Part shown: one piece after another, positions 13,088 to 25,700 of the stretch
How the letters are laid out: each line of letters starts with the position of its first letter
Position numbering within the stretch: the first letter of the stretch is position 1
Position numbers and translations under genes: made by a program
Source of the DNA: Owenia fusiformis
Taxonomy: Eukaryota; Annelida; Polychaeta; Sabellida; Oweniidae
Length of the DNA stretch: 64,000 nt
Assembly (NCBI GenBank): GCA_903813345.2
Contig: CAIIXF020000005.1
Location: 18,543,375-18,607,374, forward strand
Reading direction: 5' to 3'
Notes under the pieces: generated by a model
The model's input: the letters and a program-made list of their open reading frames with translations, nothing else
Told to the model about the DNA's origin: nothing
Databases searched by the model: none

Positions 13088-14536
13088 TCCCCCATAAAGA
13101 CTAAGATATACAATTAGAATATAGCAACTCATTGGTTCTATAGAATATCATAGCTTATAAGCCTTGAAGTCAAAGTTCTCTTAGAAAATTAAAAGTGACT
13201 TATTCTGTGCATTATGTCAATTAAGTATACAGTTTATCAGATATAAGATATCATATAACTTTGATGAAAACCTTGAAAAACAAGTTTTTAATCCTTCTGT
13301 CAAAATACAAAAGTAGTCAAATTCCAAAGTCTCTTTACTTTTGTTAATTCAAGGTTTAATCATGTTTTTGTTGAAAACTCATTCAAGAATAACATGCAAG
13401 GAAAATGTCTGATCAAGAATTTGAATACCCTCTTTTATTATCTCTCGTATATTGAATTGACAGGCCCGTACCCAGGATTTGTCGCTCGAACCCATCAAAC
13501 CACCCCTGGCTATGGGCCTGATTGATATCGTTTATTTTTTCTTATTATTTATGTATTATTAATATAGATAAGTATTGAATACTGTTATTACAAGTACTAT
13601 TATTTTTATATTGTTATTTTTTAATTTTAGACTGACAGCATTAGCACATTCACTACAGCACCTGCCAATAGGGCGGCGCCACCGCTTCCCGTCATGATTG
13701 CATATTTAGCGACAACTTCCAGTTGCGTTACCTCAAGATATGCAAATAATGGAATTTCTTAGCCAGTAAATAAAAACAGTTGAACGAGTTGATAGAAATT
13801 TAGGTCTGACCTTATTGGCCAGTTTGACTAATTGTCAAAAAAATATGACATATGGAAAACCAGACATTAGAACATTACAAAATGACGAATGCTGGTTTCT
13901 GTATGGAGACCACTAACTAGCTGGTCTTATTCAGGATTCCATTCACAACACTGCCATGTTGAGAAAGAGTTCTGTAACCATAGCAACACATAACACATAT
14001 TGTTACTGAGGAGGTTTCTGTAACATAGAAATAAATGACAACCCAGTTACAATGGAATTAACTAGCACTTTCACTGCCAGGCTATTTAGCTGAAAGTAAT
14101 TTCTATTCTTTTGGTATTCTATATACATGTATACATGATTGTATGTTCATTGTTGTTAATGTTTGTATGTATGTAATGTACATTGTTCTTGATGTTTGTA
14201 ATATGTACATTGTTATTAATGTACATTTTTACCGAGACACATTATTGTGTGAATTGGACACACTACCACAATATTAGTGGACCAATGTTTTTCATACTGA
14301 GATTTTTTAAAACTGAAATTTAGAAGTTCTTATTAATGTATTGGTGGTTTACTAATGTCTGTTTGTATTTATTACGAAGGATCTTTTAGAGAGTTCAACT
14401 TTAAAACGTCTCTCCCAGGTATTACCATGGAAACAGGAACATGTGGCACATCCATTGTGGTAATAATTATGACACAGCCACTGTGTCTCCATGGCAATAC
14501 CTGGTGTGAGATGAATGATCTGAAATATGTATATTA

Positions 14537-14584
14537 GCTGCCTTGTTATATAAGCTGCCTTGTTATATAAGCTGCCTTGTTATT
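14537..14584. repeat. 17-bp tandem repeat, about 2.8 copies
   Basis: The unit GCTGCCTTGTTATATAA is repeated head to tail with no change between the first two copies. Confidence 0.85.
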
Positions 14585-15784
14585 TATTGCTGAGTAAGGT
14601 ATTCACATTAACAGTTCATCAAGTGTTTGGTACAATCTTGCCGAGTTTGAGCATATTGATGAATGATGATGTTGTCATACAATCCATCTTACATTACATT
14701 CTCCAGGTGCAACATGAGTTGTTGAATTTCTCAAACTTTGGATCAGTACACTCATTAGTTTAGTGTGTACACTCATTAGTGTGAACACTCACTAGTGTAA
14801 AAACCATTGACAGTTGGAATATCATGGAAAAATACTTTATTATTATGTAGTTGAACTGACTGTTACCTCAATCAGCCATATTACCATGTGGTGGTTTGTC
14901 TTCCATATATTGTCCCTTTCTAACTGAATATATACTTACATGTACCTCACTTTACTGTAGATGCTGCCTTTTAAAAGTATGGAGTAGTAGGGTGGATGCA
15001 TTCTCTTGCCAGTGTTGCCTATGTAACATTAACCTCTTCAATACCAGAGCATATTTCATTTTCCAAGTTTTTGCCATTTAACTATCTTAATACAAAATGT
15101 TCATTTTGATGATATCAGTTACCGTAGACCAATCATATTCACTTTATTACATAATTTGTGCAAATGCATTTTGTTTTCCCATTTGCATTTATGACCCATT
15201 GTTTTGTTTTCATTATCCAATGAATGAACAGTATGTTAATACCATGTAAATCCGCATTTGAATTCTTGTTGTCAAGTGGAAAGATTCAAGTCATATATAG
15301 ATCAACTGATTTTACAAATATCATGCCTCAGTCTCTTATATTTCTATGTTGGTACTGCAAGCCTAGGTAACTTTGTTTCTATAGAAATTACTACTCGTAG
15401 CATATAAAGTCTCATATTTCAGTTTTATGATCATGACTTTGCACATTGTCACCATTATTTTTTATGTCACCTTGTATGTTGGTATCTGATATATTGACAC
15501 CAGTTTATCCATTGATACTTCTAATACTGACATCATTAGCTCATCAATGTAGATTATGTTGACACCAGCTACCTACATTTTTGTTTTAAGATAAATTAGA
15601 TATTTGACAGGTTAATAAACTTAATATGCTCATATATGGAATCATTATGTTTGCAGCTATTTTTGGTATATATATTATGTAACATATTCATCAAGTAATT
15701 TCAAGATCTCGACTAAACTAACTGCTTATGGAATATGATTGAGAAATGGCTGCACCTTCTATGACAAATTTTACAGTTACAGTA

Positions 15785-15905
15785 AAGAACTGTCAAGTGG
15801 AACATTTTTGTAAGTGGAACACCTCTGTAAGTGGAACACTTTCAAAAGTCCCTTAATCTTATAAATGAGCCTCTGTAAGTGGAACATCTTCCAAGTGGAA
15901 AGCTT
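15785..15905. repeat. Cluster of AAGTGGAAC motifs
   Basis: AAGTGGAAC or AAGTGGAAA occurs five times in about 120 bp, often preceded by CTGT, and an inverted copy (GTTCCACTTAC) follows at about 15925. The spacing is irregular, so this is a degenerate local repeat rather than a clean tandem array. Confidence 0.65.
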
Positions 15906-17269
15906 TTCAAAGGCGCCAAAGTTGTTCCACTTACACAGGTTTATATTACAACATTTGAATTCTAGTTTTATAATTTCATTAGAACAATTATATTCTACAT
16001 TACAATTTTGTAATCTAGAGGTGGACATAGTGTGTTTTAGATGATTTGTATTGTATTAGAATTCATGTTGTTGCCATTTCAAGTATATATAATATCTTTG
16101 TTAATGTACTGTTAAGATTTTTATCATTTATAAATTTTATAGGTTTTAATGTTTACATGTGTGTTTTCATTGCATGGATTTGTTGTAAATCATGCAATCT
16201 CGTGTAGCATACCCATGTCTTACAAACATATTAATTCAAACATTTTAAGATGATTTGGCACATAATAGCGATGCGCTATTTTCTAGATGTTTCAAAATTA
16301 CAGCATAACAAGCATGAAAATGTCACATTTATTATGGTTATAACAATTAAAATAATATTATATGAAAGAGTCATATGTGCCACCAATCATGCCACCATGG
16401 TTAAGTACAATTAATGGTGCCAATGATGTACAAGTCCACAATTGATGCATTTAGTAGTATAGGAATTTTATATAACACGTTTTGTATTCTTACATCGAAG
16501 CATTTAAGTATCCATGTGTATTCACAATTTCACTTTTGTACAGTAAACTATATTGTAAATAGATGTAAATTGTTGTAAATTTTGTAAAAAGAGATATTTG
16601 TATTTTCTAGATCTTGTAGAAGGGAGAATATATCATGTTTGAGATATGTTAAAGGTTATTCAATAAGTATAAGGAAAAATGCTAATTTAGTTTTTCCTTT
16701 TGTTTTCATAATATAATTTAATTTCTTAATATGAACTGAAAATATGGGCTGTAAGTTTCATTTATTGTTAATAGAGTTAAAGTTAGAACTCAACATTATT
16801 AAAACTCATATTTTCAAATCGTATCAGGAATATAAGAATTATATTGTGTGCTCACAAAGTTCAAAATTAAATCTTAATCCTAATACATATTGAACACCCA
16901 TTTGCATATTATATGTCTGTGTAAATCTTATAACTGCAGCACCTTTGATATTTATAACTGAAAGACAATATGACAAGATGGAAGTGCTAAGTGCTTACTA
17001 TATTATGGTCACAATATAAGTTGTTAACCAATTCAGTGACCATAATACAGTAATGTTAAAGGATTATTGTGACCTTAATTCAGTAACTACCATATTGTGT
17101 GACAAATGACCCTATAGTGAAGGATGGTGAAGGGGGAACAAATCAATATATCATAACATGACATAATTTGTTCTCAACTTTTTAAAATTTTGTGCAAAAT
17201 TAGAAAGCTGACTGAAAGTTGACTGCAAAAAATGGTGACCAAAGTATAATTACCACCTTAACATTACAT

Positions 17270-17920
17270 GGTCACAATATGTGATAGTTACTTTACCATG
17301 ATCATCATATAGTAACCTCGACTGTATTGTGATCATGCTAAAGTGATCTCATTATTATACTTAATGGTCACAATATATGGTAGTTGGTTAACTGTATTAT
17401 GATCACCATAGTAACCATGTCCTTATTGCAATCATGGTACAATATATGGTAGTTACTTTACCATGATCACCATAGTAACCTCGACCATATCGTGATCATG
17501 CTAAAGTATCCTCATTGTTCTACTATGGTCACGATATATGGTAGTTACTTTACCATGATCACCATAGTAATATTGACCGTATTGTGATCATGCTAAAGTG
17601 ATCTCATTATTATACTTAGTGGTCACAATATATGGTAGTTGATTTACTGTATTATGATCACCATAGTAACCATGACGATCATGCTAAAGTATCCTCATCA
17701 TTCTACTATGGTCACAATATATGTTAGTTCTGTACTACTGTATGATCACCATAGTAACTGACCATATTATAATCATGCTAAAGTATCCTCATCATTATAC
17801 TATGGTCACGATATATGGTAGTTCTTTACTATGATCTCCATAGTAACCTAGATCATATTGTGATCATGCTTTAGTATCCTCATCATTTTACTATGGTCAC
17901 AATATATGGTAGTTAGTAGT
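17270..17920. repeat. Minisatellite, period about 90 bp, about seven units
   Basis: Units start at GGTCACAATATATGGTAGTT and run through a GATCACCATAGTAACC block, a GTGATCATGCTAAAGT block and a CTCATTATTCTACTAT block. Units vary in length from about 75 to 95 bp. Related but more decayed blocks reach back to about 17000. Each unit contains complementary pieces (ACTATGGT/ACCATAGT and TGGTA/TACCA), so single strands could form hairpins. Confidence 0.9.
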
Positions 17921-18416
17921 TACTGCACAATGTATATTGCATGAGATGTAGTGCAACTTAAGCAAATATCTGTAGTACGTTTCTTATCAGTTTTAGCAAA
18001 AAGTGCTGATCATGAATAGCATAGCATATGTTTAAAGTGACGCCAAAGACTGATATGAGCAATTTTTTGCTCTCTAGTAGTCTTTGTTGCCTCTTTAAGT
18101 GAAATACCTCAACAAGAAATAAAGTGAGATTACACCACATGCATAATCTGAGAAGTTTTTACTATTATTGTATTTGTCAAATTTTATTGTAAATAATGTA
18201 CATATTAATAAATTAAACATAGAAATATCCAAAATTAAAAGGTTCACGTACATTGTTTCTACATCCACTATATCTCCGATGTTTAGTTACAGTTCATGGT
18301 AAGTCCTCACAGATGTGTGAATATTATAGATATCTATGATAACATGTATATTTTGATACGTGTGATTTTCTAGATTCACTACATTGTAACTATATACATT
18401 TTATGGATTCATATTA

Positions 18417-19685
18417 TTAATGCAACCCGTTTGGAAGATTCTCTAAGTCAATCCTATACGTGAAACACTGGGTCTTGGCGTTGATAAACTCCCATAGATC
18501 GACTGTCTTTCTCTCCCCACTAGCTCTGAACTTGTGAATGTCTCTACAGATGTTACATCTGAATACGTCCTGACCACCATTAAATACGTCAAAGCTCGAG
18601 CGCCAGTTATGGTACTGCGTGTATAAATTAAAATCTGCCCCAACCTTGCGGAGATATTTTCCAAGCACTTCAGCAGTTGCGAATTCTTCTACATGGACGA
18701 AGGATCCTGGGGGAAGATGTGCACTGAAGTTCGTCATTTTTCCCCTAACAACAGGGATCATGTTGTGAAGCAAGGCGTTATCCCATACTTTTTCAGTTAC
18801 GTAATCAACGCAGTCAGAGTTTTCAAATGCCAGATAAAACATGTAGTTTTCACTCAGATAAGAGAGACAGTCAACTCTGTCTTTTGGACAGGAATAATTG
18901 CCACACCGCCCATATATATGTACCGGTACATATCTTTGTAAATCTTTCACGAATGACATTCTCATTGAGTTTGCCCCGCAATGGCTGACTAACCATGCCA
19001 CTAAATGCCGCTTTCGGCTCAACATAGGTGGCGCTGGATCAGGTTTTGGTTTGACATACCCATATGGCCACTGGATGTCTGAATTTAGTTTATAAGTCAT
19101 TGTTCTATTGATGGCAAACCTTGTGGCTGCTAGATTCGCCGACTGAAAGTACCCCCTAAGCATTGCCTCGCGCGATACAAACACCCATATCTGTGAAGGG
19201 GCATGATAGTTGGGTATCTTACCGCTGACAAATTCATAACTTTGACCCCAGAATAAGACCGCATCGGCTTCTGTTATTCTCGTCTTGTTTAAAGTTACCT
19301 CGCATCGTGATTCTTCGCAGTCTTTGAACAGTTCCGTACCAATTTGCGGAAATTCATTGAAGTTCCACAATGTCCATATGAGTATTACACAATTTGTGGG
19401 GTCATATGGATCAATGTCCTCAACGTCAACATGTCCAGCATCATTAGCAAATGATTCATTCTCTAAGAGCATTTCATTGTCAGACTCGATGACAATCCGA
19501 TCCTTGTTCTCGTATTTATTGGTCCAACGTTTTGCTTCCAATTCACTTTCAGGCTTTTCGAGGCTATCCTTTACTTCTTTGTCTCTGTCATACTGTAATA
19601 GATGCAGAGCTACAATCAGACATCCGAGTAGAAGTATAACGTGCGTTAATCTTGTCATTTTTCCAAGTACTCTTTTCCAAACCAT
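18417..19685 (-). CDS. Alpha-1,3-fucosyltransferase (GT10 family)
   Basis: This single-exon gene encodes 422 residues. It is a type II Golgi membrane protein: a short cytoplasmic tail with basic residues, a transmembrane anchor at about residues 13-30 (LTHVILLLGCLIVALHLL) and an acidic stem to about residue 95. The catalytic domain carries the GT10 donor-binding signature at 283-300 (FYLAFENSDCVDYVTEKV), and the N-terminal acceptor-binding half lies around 100-260. The family transfers fucose from GDP-fucose to GlcNAc in N-glycans or Lewis-type antennae. Length and domain order are normal for the family. The ATG at 19685 is chosen because it gives the basic tail before the anchor; a second in-frame ATG lies nine codons later. 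Acceptor specificity (Lewis-type or core alpha-1,3) cannot be decided from sequence alone. Confidence 0.95.
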   Translation of the reverse strand: MVWKRVLGKMTRLTHVILLLGCLIVALHLLQYDRDKEVKDSLEKPESELEAKRWTNKYENKDRIVIESDNEMLLENESFANDAGHVDVEDIDPYDPTNCVILIWTLWNFNEFPQIGTELFKDCEESRCEVTLNKTRITEADAVLFWGQSYEFVSGKIPNYHAPSQIWVFVSREAMLRGYFQSANLAATRFAINRTMTYKLNSDIQWPYGYVKPKPDPAPPMLSRKRHLVAWLVSHCGANSMRMSFVKDLQRYVPVHIYGRCGNYSCPKDRVDCLSYLSENYMFYLAFENSDCVDYVTEKVWDNALLHNMIPVVRGKMTNFSAHLPPGSFVHVEEFATAEVLGKYLRKVGADFNLYTQYHNWRSSFDVFNGGQDVFRCNICRDIHKFRASGERKTVDLWEFINAKTQCFTYRIDLENLPNGLH

Positions 19686-21179
19686 CTATTATTCACGAAT
19701 ATCATAAAATCAAAATAGCATTACTGTTTAAATGGAATAAAAAATGAAATTAGCCTAATTCCCGGAGTGGATATTGAATTAAAGTATATCAGCTACAAAC
19801 GCTGAAACGATTTCACAAAGATAGAGTCAAAAGCTATCTCTATGGCCAAGGGTCTCGGTACATTAGTAGTTTAATGGCATGCTCACGCCACATGTTACAT
19901 TGCAATTGATTCTGCATCTAAAGATCATATTTGATGTCAGAAATGTCATCTTGGTCATCATTTAACAAGTAGATCAGAGCGATAAGGCTTAGCAACATGT
20001 GTTGTGAAGCATCAGCAGTTGCTTTTAGGTAAACATCAAAAACGAATTCATCGTTATCACCATTCTCCATTCAACGTGATTTCAAAATAATTAATGTACA
20101 AATTCTCTAAAGTGTCTCTCATTGTGTCTTATGGTATTCTAGTATAACCGCAATCGAAGCAACCCTGATATTATTTAGGACTTGAAGGAGAAAACGCACA
20201 CTGTGTCCTCTTAGCCCTGTGTCCCGTTTTGCCCCGAACTCCCCGTTTGAGAGGATCAGACAATGGTTATTTAGATTCAATATCCCTTTTCACTTCTCTG
20301 CTGTTTAAATATAAACAGAAATATTAATTTTTGTAATGGAATTCTTTAATTATGTTACTCGAACATTGACTCTGAGTTTTTAATGCATAAATAACACTTA
20401 ATGAATACTAGCCTGAACCCAAATGAGCATAGGGTATCCCGTTTCCCCCACAAGTAAACTTTTGCCTCGGCAGGAATATTTAACATATTCTTGACAAGAA
20501 TTCTATAAGTTAGTTTCATGTTTTTGTCCTACATTGACGGGATATTATATAAAACGAAATAGTTTTCCATTGCCTCAGTCTTCCCAATATACACAAGAAT
20601 ATTATAGTTTAATAGCCTAAAAATATACAAATTCAGGACCAGATACAAAGAGCACTTAAACACATAGTGGATAAAAATTGTTAATGTACAAGCACAAATT
20701 GATAAAAGTAACAGTACTAAACCTTTTAGAAATGCTCATTTAAAAAATTCAATCAATCGAACGATCGATCGATCAAGAAATAATAAGAATAAACAACAAA
20801 AACGTGTACAGATAATTTCCATTATTTATTATCAATTTATTGCTTTAAGAATAAACCATTTTAAATAACCTCATGAATATAACAGGATCTAAAATAGAAC
20901 CTTGGACTACAACGTAGTTACAAGTAGGTGTGATAATTTTAGGTATGTTGTGCCTCACATTTATTATCAATCTTGATAAGACTTGATTGAAGATGTCTTT
21001 TAATTGTTCATATTTCTAAATTTTTCATATTCATAGAATTCACTTCTTTCGTTTAAATAAATGAGATTAATGACAAAGTATCTCTGAGTGTTGGAGCGAT
21101 CCTTATTTCTACTATCTTTATACATGTATTCAATGTTATTAGGTCCTATTTCAACACGACACGTGTATACCTAACTCAA
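19686..21179. other. Non-coding stretch between two minus-strand glycan enzymes
   Basis: It should contain the promoter of the fucosyltransferase (right of 19685) and the 3' UTR of the sulfotransferase (left of 21180). I see no other gene or clear repeat, apart from a short GATC-rich run near 20760. Confidence 0.6.
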
Positions 21180-22436
21180 CTATAACTCATTAGGATCCAT
21201 CATAATTTTCGCTGGGTTCTCATTTTTGAGATCAAGGTCTACTAATTTCTTTGGTGCATTCTGAAGTTGCACTTCAATTTCGTCCCAGTTAGAAACCTTT
21301 TCTTTTAACGGTCTAGGGTTTAGTTTCACTATACTAGTAGTTAAAGTAGACGCGTCTATTGCAGGAAGACCCATAAATGAGAACACCTTTGCCATAGTTT
21401 CTTCCTTATTTTCTACTAGTTCTTCATATGTGACAAACATCTTGAATGGGTAAGAGTATAAAGCGTTCATGCTTCTCTGCCATTCCAAGCGTTTACCAGT
21501 GACGTATTTCACAAACTTTGTCCAGTCAATATAAACAGAGCTCGCGTTGTTCACTGATCCTGAATTGATGACGCCGGTTTCTTGTGCGATCCGTAAAGAC
21601 ACAAATGACTCGATTGTATGTCGTCTGTGTAAGATGATAACACGAGGACTGTGAAGGAACCTCAATAAATCATCAATTACAAGCACTTTACCTAGTTTTG
21701 TCACCTGCCAGTTGAGCCAAATGAAGCCTATCATATTATTGAGGAGACACGGTCTTTTGTCCTTGCAGAAAGCTTCCGTTAAGTAATCCAAAATGGGCTT
21801 TCTTCCTCGTCCCAATAATCCCAATGGCCCTAGTATCGTCTCTGTTTGTAACAATTCTCCGTATGTCTTTACCATTGGGTGATTGTTCATAAGATGCATT
21901 AAGAAATGGGTCCCTGATCTGCCATTAGCGAGTACAACAAAGTTTTTCGATTTCGTCATTGGAACTGCTGTTGTTGTTGGTATTTCCTCTTCTAGCCCCA
22001 TTGGATTAAGCTCTGCTTCTAAACCAAATCCATTATTTTGAATATTGTAGGAGTTTTCATCTGCAGGATTGGCACCATTCTGGATGTCCGGAAACTCATC
22101 TGATTTGAAAGCCTCTAAATTGTCTCTATTCACAGATTCAATTGTGTCCAGATTTTCCCCGTTTTGTATTGACTGTTCTACAGATTCATCAACATCATTG
22201 TTCATGTACTTAACATTCTCTTCTTTTTGTTCCGGTTCGTGAATACTAAACTGAGGTCCTGATTCTGACTGAGGGTAGGCGCCGTCTTTAAGGGGCGGAT
22301 CGTCATTAAATTCGTATTCCTTTCTTGTTACCATTTTAGCATTTATGTAATATAAAAGTACTAGCACAAACGCTATCTCAAAACTCCAGACTATGAACAA
22401 TCTTAACGCTTTCATTAGGCTTCGCTTGGGAAACAT
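21180..22436 (-). CDS. Golgi-type membrane sulfotransferase
   Basis: A single exon encodes 418 residues. A basic N-terminus is followed by a membrane anchor at about 11-32, then an acidic, Asn/Glu-rich stem to about 160. The catalytic domain starts with the PAPS 5'-phosphosulfate loop at 170-178 (ANGRSGTHF) and has a 3'-phosphate-binding segment at about 264-281 (SPRVIILHRRHTIESFVS). This arrangement fits the carbohydrate-sulfotransferase superfamily: transfer of sulfate from PAPS to a glycan or protein in the Golgi lumen. The acceptor cannot be inferred. The gene lies upstream of the fucosyltransferase on the same strand and head to head with another sulfotransferase 340 bp away. I chose the ATG at 22436 because it places the anchor next to the start. 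Confidence 0.85.
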   Translation of the reverse strand: MFPKRSLMKALRLFIVWSFEIAFVLVLLYYINAKMVTRKEYEFNDDPPLKDGAYPQSESGPQFSIHEPEQKEENVKYMNNDVDESVEQSIQNGENLDTIESVNRDNLEAFKSDEFPDIQNGANPADENSYNIQNNGFGLEAELNPMGLEEEIPTTTAVPMTKSKNFVVLANGRSGTHFLMHLMNNHPMVKTYGELLQTETILGPLGLLGRGRKPILDYLTEAFCKDKRPCLLNNMIGFIWLNWQVTKLGKVLVIDDLLRFLHSPRVIILHRRHTIESFVSLRIAQETGVINSGSVNNASSVYIDWTKFVKYVTGKRLEWQRSMNALYSYPFKMFVTYEELVENKEETMAKVFSFMGLPAIDASTLTTSIVKLNPRPLKEKVSNWDEIEVQLQNAPKKLVDLDLKNENPAKIMMDPNEL

Positions 22437-22775
22437 AGTGATTTACGTTTTCTTTTCGAACGTTTAAATCTATTATCTCTGGTAATCATACATCAGTTTA
22501 ACTATTAATTCCTTCATTTAAAACATGTGTTCCCAGCAAGTTCAAAGAGAGTCAACAGATAAAAAATGTATTGAAGATACCATCAGGTAAATTGAAAGGG
22601 TTGAACATGTATGATAAATCAATGCCCAGCGTTATGGATACATCTCTGACTAAATGTGAATTCATTTCAAATATCTCGCTCATCTAATTAACCTTTGATA
22701 CAACAGTTAACAATGAAACATGAACGTCGGTGTAAAAATATGCACTGATGAAGCTCACCTCGAAAGAAAAAAATA
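22437..22775. promoter_or_regulatory. Shared intergenic interval between two divergent sulfotransferase genes
   Basis: Only 339 bp separate the two start codons, which point in opposite directions. The interval must hold both 5' UTRs and a core promoter region, or a bidirectional promoter. No convincing TATA box was recognised. Untranslated upstream exons remain possible for either gene. Confidence 0.5.
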
Positions 22776-25700
22776 ATGGGTAATTACTGCAAGCAAATGA
22801 TGCATAAGGCATTCTCCCTAAGATTATTATCAACGTGGGGATTCATTTTTCTAGTAGCAATACTTATTTGGATATTAGATAATCGTAAGTAGAAAAGTAT
22901 GACACAATGTTTCAACAATCAAATGTGTCTATATATCAATTCAGTACAGCTTTATTTTTATGACAATTTATTTAGATTTCTGTTTCTCAATAAGGAAATG
23001 TAAAATTCAGTGATATGCCCCTTGATAATTGCTTCTTGGATATCAAGATAATCATAGGAATCGTTTTTGAATAATCAATTAAACATTTCAAATAGCACTG
23101 GAATTTGACCATATATAGATTCAATGGTGAATGTTTAATATCGAATTGAATTGAATTTAGGTGACGAACGTATTGGAAGATACGGAACCATCGATGATTA
23201 CAACAAGATGTTCGACAATATCACCGGTGAGAGTAACCATAATCATACTAGCAAGGTTAAACTAGACGTTCAAAAAGTAAACGAGCTTATCAAGCTTTTT
23301 AGACAACACGGGTATATCCCAGACAGTGCTCTTCGTGGAATATATTCTTCGAATGTTCCAATGGCATTTCTAGATCAAACATTAAATGTGAATGTAACTC
23401 ATAGAGATTTGGTGACAGAAGCTCATATAGAAGAGAAACAAACTAAACCCGCACGCAATGATGTTGCAAATAAACACTTGGCAACGAATGCTATGTCAAA
23501 AAGTAAGATTAATAAGACTAGATTAATATGTTTTAATCGTAATAATCAGATTCGTTAAATGATTTTCTCAACTAGTCTTGAAATTTCAAATAAGAAAGGA
23601 TGTATAAGTTGTTGGTTATTCAGTCCTCTTGACATAATTGTCATCATTAAGTTTGTAATGTACCATTGGAAAGGAATTGTACCATATATAGCTGACCTAC
23701 GTTGAATTCCCGATTAAGACACATAGTTAGGACTGAGTTTTGATCTCATTTTCCATTGACTGAATTATAATGATGCAAATCTATTTTTCAAAATGACTTT
23801 TTGACCTGAAATGTCATTCATTCAAATTTTATATATGATTTTTCAAATCTAATTTTTTGCTTTATTGTAAAAACCAGGCTGAACAAGATGAATGAAATAA
23901 CATCTTGCAATACAAAAAAGATATCAAATAATTTCTTGTGTCATGAAAATTTGATCATCAGATTATTTGTAGAATTTGAATAAACCACATTGAAAATGAA
24001 ATAGACTACTATGTGCAACAATTATACACATCTATCAACAGATAAGATTGGTATGTCCAACTTTCACATCTTTCCAATGGTCTATTATTCAACACCCAAA
24101 CTGCTAATGTGCTAGCTATATGTTTTAAATTGATTATGTCACTCTTGCAGACCTAACATTAGTTTATGATGAAAGTGTAATCGGTGACGCAAAGGGGCTC
24201 AAAGAAAAACTCGCTGCAAAAGCTGCTGAGAAAAAGAAAACAGATAAAGAATTGAATAAGGTTTTACATCTGTTTATTTTTAACCGCAAATAATTATCCT
24301 GATGGCCATAAGGTCTTATACAGTTATTAATGTAAGCATTATGAATCAAAAGGAGAAAGACAAAGTCGTATTTATAAAACAAAGATCCCCATTGGATGTA
24401 ATGAAGTTCTAAAATGCCTCATAATCTAGAGCCAAGATAGTAATGAATTTGCAATGTCGACTTAAAAAATGCATTTAAATCACCATCATTGATTCGACTT
24501 AGAGATTTTTTTAAAATATATATATTTATTTAATATTCTAACAATATGGAGAAAGCCAATGCAGTCCACCCATATATTAACTTCCAATCCATCCACCAAC
24601 CATCAACGGCCCGATTCACTCACCCATTTCATCACTAATCAATCACCCGATTCAAAGTGACAACATCCCAATGAGATTGTGTTGTGGTTCTCAAAAGTCA
24701 ATTTCGAAGAAACTAACAGTGTCGTTGCTATGATTTGCAGGTGCTGAACCAAATTAATGTCGACATTAAGGTTCCTGGCAAATGTGAGAAGACATGCCAG
24801 AGTTTGAAATTTGCCAACCCGCCTCTCCCCTGGATCACAGCTAACCCTTCATTCCCAGGCAGTGGTAGTACTTGGTCACGATTCCTTATGCAGCAGATTA
24901 CAGGTAAAAACCCCAATGAACTTTATTTCCCAGAACTATTGAAAAGCGATGAATGAAATCCATTCCGTGCAAAGTATATTAGAATGAGTATTCGTGGGGA
25001 TCGAGAGACTCAAATGTTGAAGCAATATTTTCCAAAATTATGCCAATGTTTTCCTACATTTAGTTTCTGAAAAAAGACTCGAGATTTCTGATCAAATTAA
25101 GAAGTCATCGAAAATCTAAGAGGCACTTATGTCCAAATTTATGAGAATAGAAAAAGGGGACGCCCCCCCCCCCAAGGTTTATCCTGACAATGTCAGAGCT
25201 GATGGCCAAAAATGACCAACAAAGGTTCAATTTCTTAAAGAATATCCCTTGGTCCATGAATCCAAAGTGAAAATAAAATTCTCGAGTATTATGAATTAAC
25301 AATGCTTCCAGGTATTCCATGTGGGAGTGTGTACCACGCCAAAAGTGAGTGTTTCCCGGGAGAGGGTGTACAGGACGAAACTGTCTTGTGCGTCAAGACA
25401 CACGGTCAGCCAAAGCATTATAATTTTTTCACCAGAGCAGTGATTATCATTCGGTAAGTGTTTTGACCCCGCTATTCTGCTACATATCCGTATGTCAATT
25501 AATGACTTTGTATTAAGTCTTAAATTAAAAAAAATTACCCATTTTAGCACATCGACCCGATGTGTTGTATTTGTCAAAGAGTGTCATTTTTATGTCACGA
25601 CTAAGTTATGGTCTCCGTTTTTTTTTGTGACGGCGGTTGGCGATCGGCGGGTGGTGGTTGGCGTCTTTAACAAATGGGGGTGACATTTTGAACATCCTCC

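Larger units (their letters stand above)
13088..18416. other. Non-coding: likely ADAMTS 3' UTR and intergenic sequence
   Basis: No gene was recognised. The first part probably contains the 3' UTR of the ADAMTS-type gene. Short tandem repeats at 14537-14584, a repeated GTAAGTGGAACA motif at 15785-15905 and a minisatellite at 17270-17920 are listed separately. Confidence 0.6.
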
